Positions 15,275 to 16,721 of a stretch of DNA of 16,721 nt are shown here, in pieces (position 1 is the first letter of the stretch; the number at the start of each line of letters is the position of its first letter). A program made the position numbers and the translations under genes. This DNA comes from an uncultured Coprococcus sp. (GTDB lineage: Bacteria > Bacillota > Clostridia > Lachnospirales > Lachnospiraceae). Where the stretch lies: positions 1 through 16,721 of the forward strand of contig USSH01000021.1 in NCBI GenBank assembly GCA_900557435.1. Direction: 5' to 3'. The notes under the pieces were generated by a model. That model was given only the letters and a program-made list of their open reading frames with translations, was not told the origin of the DNA and did not search any database.

Positions 15275-15307
15275 AAAGTCATCCGGATAAAGTCCGGATG
15301 ACTTTTT
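15275..15307 (+). terminator. Strong terminator after the secreted/membrane protein pair
   Basis: AAAGTCATCCGGA (15275-15287) pairs perfectly with TCCGGATGACTTT (15293-15305) around a five-base loop, followed by a T run. It is the best hairpin terminator in the window. Confidence 0.92.
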
Positions 15308-15350
15308 GTGTCTGACCAGACATTTACTCAGAATTTACTTTCAGATGGTG

Positions 15351-15378
15351 TTGACATTTACAGAAATAAGACTAGTAT
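15351..15378 (+). promoter_or_regulatory. Promoter of the metallophosphatase gene
   Basis: A perfect TTGACA (15351-15356) is followed after 16 bases by TAGTAT (15373-15378), four of six matches. It lies between the preceding terminator and the ribosome binding site at 15401. Confidence 0.65.
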
Positions 15379-15412
15379 ATGTTCGATATGAAGTATGATA
15401 TGGGAGGAAAAT

Positions 15413-16204
15413 ATGGGCAGTTATGTAATATCAGACATTCACGGATGCTATGACGAGCTGATCCGGATGCTTGAGAAGATAAATTTAGAAGACAGTGACA
15501 TTCTGATATGTGCCGGGGACTATATAGATAAAGGGCCAAAGAACGCAGAGGTACTGGAGTGGATAATGAATGTTCCGCCAAATGTAATTCTGCTACGCGG
15601 CAATCACGATGAGGACTTTGCACAGAATATAGAGGCAATGAGGATCATCAGCTACAAAATGGATCTTGCCAGGGATAGCCTGCAGGACACGAAAACTTTG
15701 TACCAGTCGATGAAAAAGCTTGCGAAAAAAGATGCCAGCGTAAAGTTTGACCGCTGTGAGACGGTATATGAGCTGATAGAATCCGGATATACTTTCTCAC
15801 AGCTTTGCACATGGGCGGACCGGATAAAGATCATGCCGTATCTGTATGAAACGGAAGTGTCTGGCAGAAAATGCATAGTAGTTCATGCCGGTTACATCAG
15901 GAAACTTGACACGCCGGAACTTAAGGCCAGGTACAGCTCAAGGGAAGAGTTTTATATGAATGCCAGAGGGGATGGATTTACAGATGGCGGCATCATGCAC
16001 GGCATGGTTGTGGCGGGGCATACTCCTACGACCAAAGAGGAAGAATTTGCGTATAACGATGGACGAGTATTTCGAAGGTATGATGAGGAACGGGACTTTT
16101 TGTTCTATGACATTGACTGTGGATGCTGGATGAGATATACAGGGAAAAAGAACGCAAGACTTGCTTGTCTAAGGCTTGAGGATGAAAAGGTATTTTATGT
16201 GTGA
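15413..16204 (+). CDS. PPP-type metallophosphoesterase (protein phosphatase-like)
   Basis: A 263-residue enzyme with the complete metal-binding signature of the PPP/calcineurin-like superfamily: SDIHG (D8, H10), GDYIDKGP (D36, D39), RGNHDE (N64, H65), VVHAG (H158) and AGHTP (H203). These bind two metal ions and activate water to hydrolyse phosphoesters. The closest bacterial types are PrpA/ApaH-like serine/threonine or tyrosine phosphatases; the real substrate cannot be told. An insert of about 70 Lys/Glu-rich residues (75-145) between the GNHD and HAG blocks probably forms a cap. Start ATG 15413 follows GGGAGG (15401-15406); an upstream in-frame ATG at 15395 would leave that site inside the gene. 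With its own promoter and terminator it is monocistronic. Confidence 0.92.
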   Translation: MGSYVISDIHGCYDELIRMLEKINLEDSDILICAGDYIDKGPKNAEVLEWIMNVPPNVILLRGNHDEDFAQNIEAMRIISYKMDLARDSLQDTKTLYQSMKKLAKKDASVKFDRCETVYELIESGYTFSQLCTWADRIKIMPYLYETEVSGRKCIVVHAGYIRKLDTPELKARYSSREEFYMNARGDGFTDGGIMHGMVVAGHTPTTKEEEFAYNDGRVFRRYDEERDFLFYDIDCGCWMRYTGKKNARLACLRLEDEKVFYV

Positions 16205-16237
16205 GTTCGTGAATACGACAATAGACGAAAGTCGCTA

Positions 16238-16282
16238 AGTCATCTGGGGGCAAGATGATATGCCCAGATGGCTATTTTTTTT
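16238..16282 (+). terminator. Terminator after the metallophosphatase gene
   Basis: AGTCATCTGGG (16238-16248) pairs with CCCAGATGGCT (16263-16273), 11 pairs with one G-U, followed by A and eight Ts. It begins about 35 bases after the stop codon. Confidence 0.88.
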
Positions 16283-16340
16283 GATCTTTTTAGGCAGAGG
16301 ATGACGGAGATATCATTACTCGAAACAAAACCCCAAAAAC

Positions 16341-16359
16341 TCCGTAAAAAAAATACGGA
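16341..16359 (+). other. Inverted repeat just upstream of the ATPase promoter
   Basis: TCCGTA (16341-16346) and TACGGA (16354-16359) flank seven As, ending five bases before the -35 hexamer. It could be a regulator site or simply a small hairpin. Confidence 0.35.
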
Positions 16360-16364
16360 TAGTC

Positions 16365-16393
16365 TTGAGCTTTTTTGCGGATAATCATATAAT
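16365..16393 (+). promoter_or_regulatory. Promoter of the AAA ATPase gene
   Basis: TTGAGC (16365-16370) and a perfect TATAAT (16388-16393) have a 17-base spacer with a T run at its start. Transcription would begin near 16400, leaving a leader of about 20 bases. Confidence 0.8.
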
Positions 16394-16421
16394 AAAGAAA
16401 AAGAACTGGAAGGTGATTCTC

Positions 16422-16721
16422 ATGTTAAAGAAATTCAGTGTCACAAATTTTAAAGGATTCAAGGATAAAATCACATTAGATATAGGAACACCTAGTAATT
16501 ACAGCTTTAATTCTGAAATAATAGAGAATGGCTGTATAACAAAGGGAATTATTTATGGTATCAATGGATGCGGAAAGTCGAATCTTGGTTTGGCTATCTT
16601 TGATATTATTACTCATATAACTGAAAAGCAAAAACTTTTGGAAAGCTACGACTTTTATCTAAATATGAGTGGAAGAAAATCTTTTGCAGAGTTTGAGTAT
16701 ACATTCATGTTTGATGGGCAT
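16422..16721 (+). CDS. AAA/SMC-like ATPase, RloA/AbiL-type (3' partial)
   Basis: Only the first 100 codons are in the window. The start ATG 16422 follows GGAAGGTG (16408-16415). The protein opens with LKKFSVTNFKGFKDKITLDI, the N-terminal strand pattern of RecF/SMC-type ATPases that act on DNA ends or sense nucleic acids. A Walker A is at 46-53 (GINGCGKS, K52), followed by NLGLAIFDIITHI. Spacing and the SNYSFN segment before the Walker A resemble stand-alone AAA_15/AAA_21 ATPases of the RloA/AbiL kind, often encoded with a second small gene (RloB-like) in phage-defence loci. The partner, if any, is beyond the right edge. The coding is AT-richer than the phosphatase gene before it, fitting an accessory origin. 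Defence function is inference. Confidence 0.8.
   Translation, partial: MLKKFSVTNFKGFKDKITLDIGTPSNYSFNSEIIENGCITKGIIYGINGCGKSNLGLAIFDIITHITEKQKLLESYDFYLNMSGRKSFAEFEYTFMFDGH

Overview
The window reads as an ordinary chromosome segment of an anaerobic Firmicute, most likely a Lachnospiraceae-type gut bacterium (Coprococcus/Roseburia-like). This is inferred from moderate GC, heavy use of AGA/AGG and ATA codons, strong AGGAGG-type ribosome binding sites, and a gene mix typical of that group (GH31 glucosidase, Cof-type HAD hydrolase, FliB-family protein, ATC-hydrolase-family protein, LytTR and GHKL regulators). No rRNA, tRNA, CRISPR array or insertion sequence was seen.

Layout. (1) 1-880: 3' part of a zinc-finger-less DnaJ-type co-chaperone and its terminator. 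(2) 900-3751: a strong promoter, a sce7726-type PD-(D/E)XK-like protein with a very basic tail, then a GH31 alpha-glycosidase. (3) 3979-4859: a HAD phosphatase and its terminator. (4) 4839-10046: an ABC/two-component module, ATPase then FtsX-type permease (8-bp overlap), a 46-bp tandem duplication, an OmpR-type response regulator and a short-input histidine kinase. The candidate promoter of this module overlaps the preceding terminator. (5) 10084-11919: a FliB-like cysteine-rich protein, convergent and stop-to-stop with an ATC-hydrolase-family gene. (6) 11985-12082: back-to-back promoters, one with a perfect palindrome downstream of it.

(7) 12191-15307: the most interesting part. A LytTR response regulator and an AgrC-like GHKL kinase are followed by a direct repeat resembling a LytTR binding site, a possible 17-residue peptide ORF, then two tightly coupled AT-rich genes of no recognised family. 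One encodes a secreted cationic protein with a hydrophobic Gly/Ala core, the other a small two-helix membrane protein; a perfect terminator follows. I read this as a peptide- or stress-controlled regulator driving a secreted effector with a possible membrane partner (bacteriocin/immunity-like). The functional part is inference. (8) 15351-16282: a PPP-type metallophosphatase with its own promoter and terminator. (9) 16341-16721: a well-formed promoter and the first 100 codons of an SMC/RloA-like ATPase, possibly the start of a phage-defence locus that continues beyond the window.
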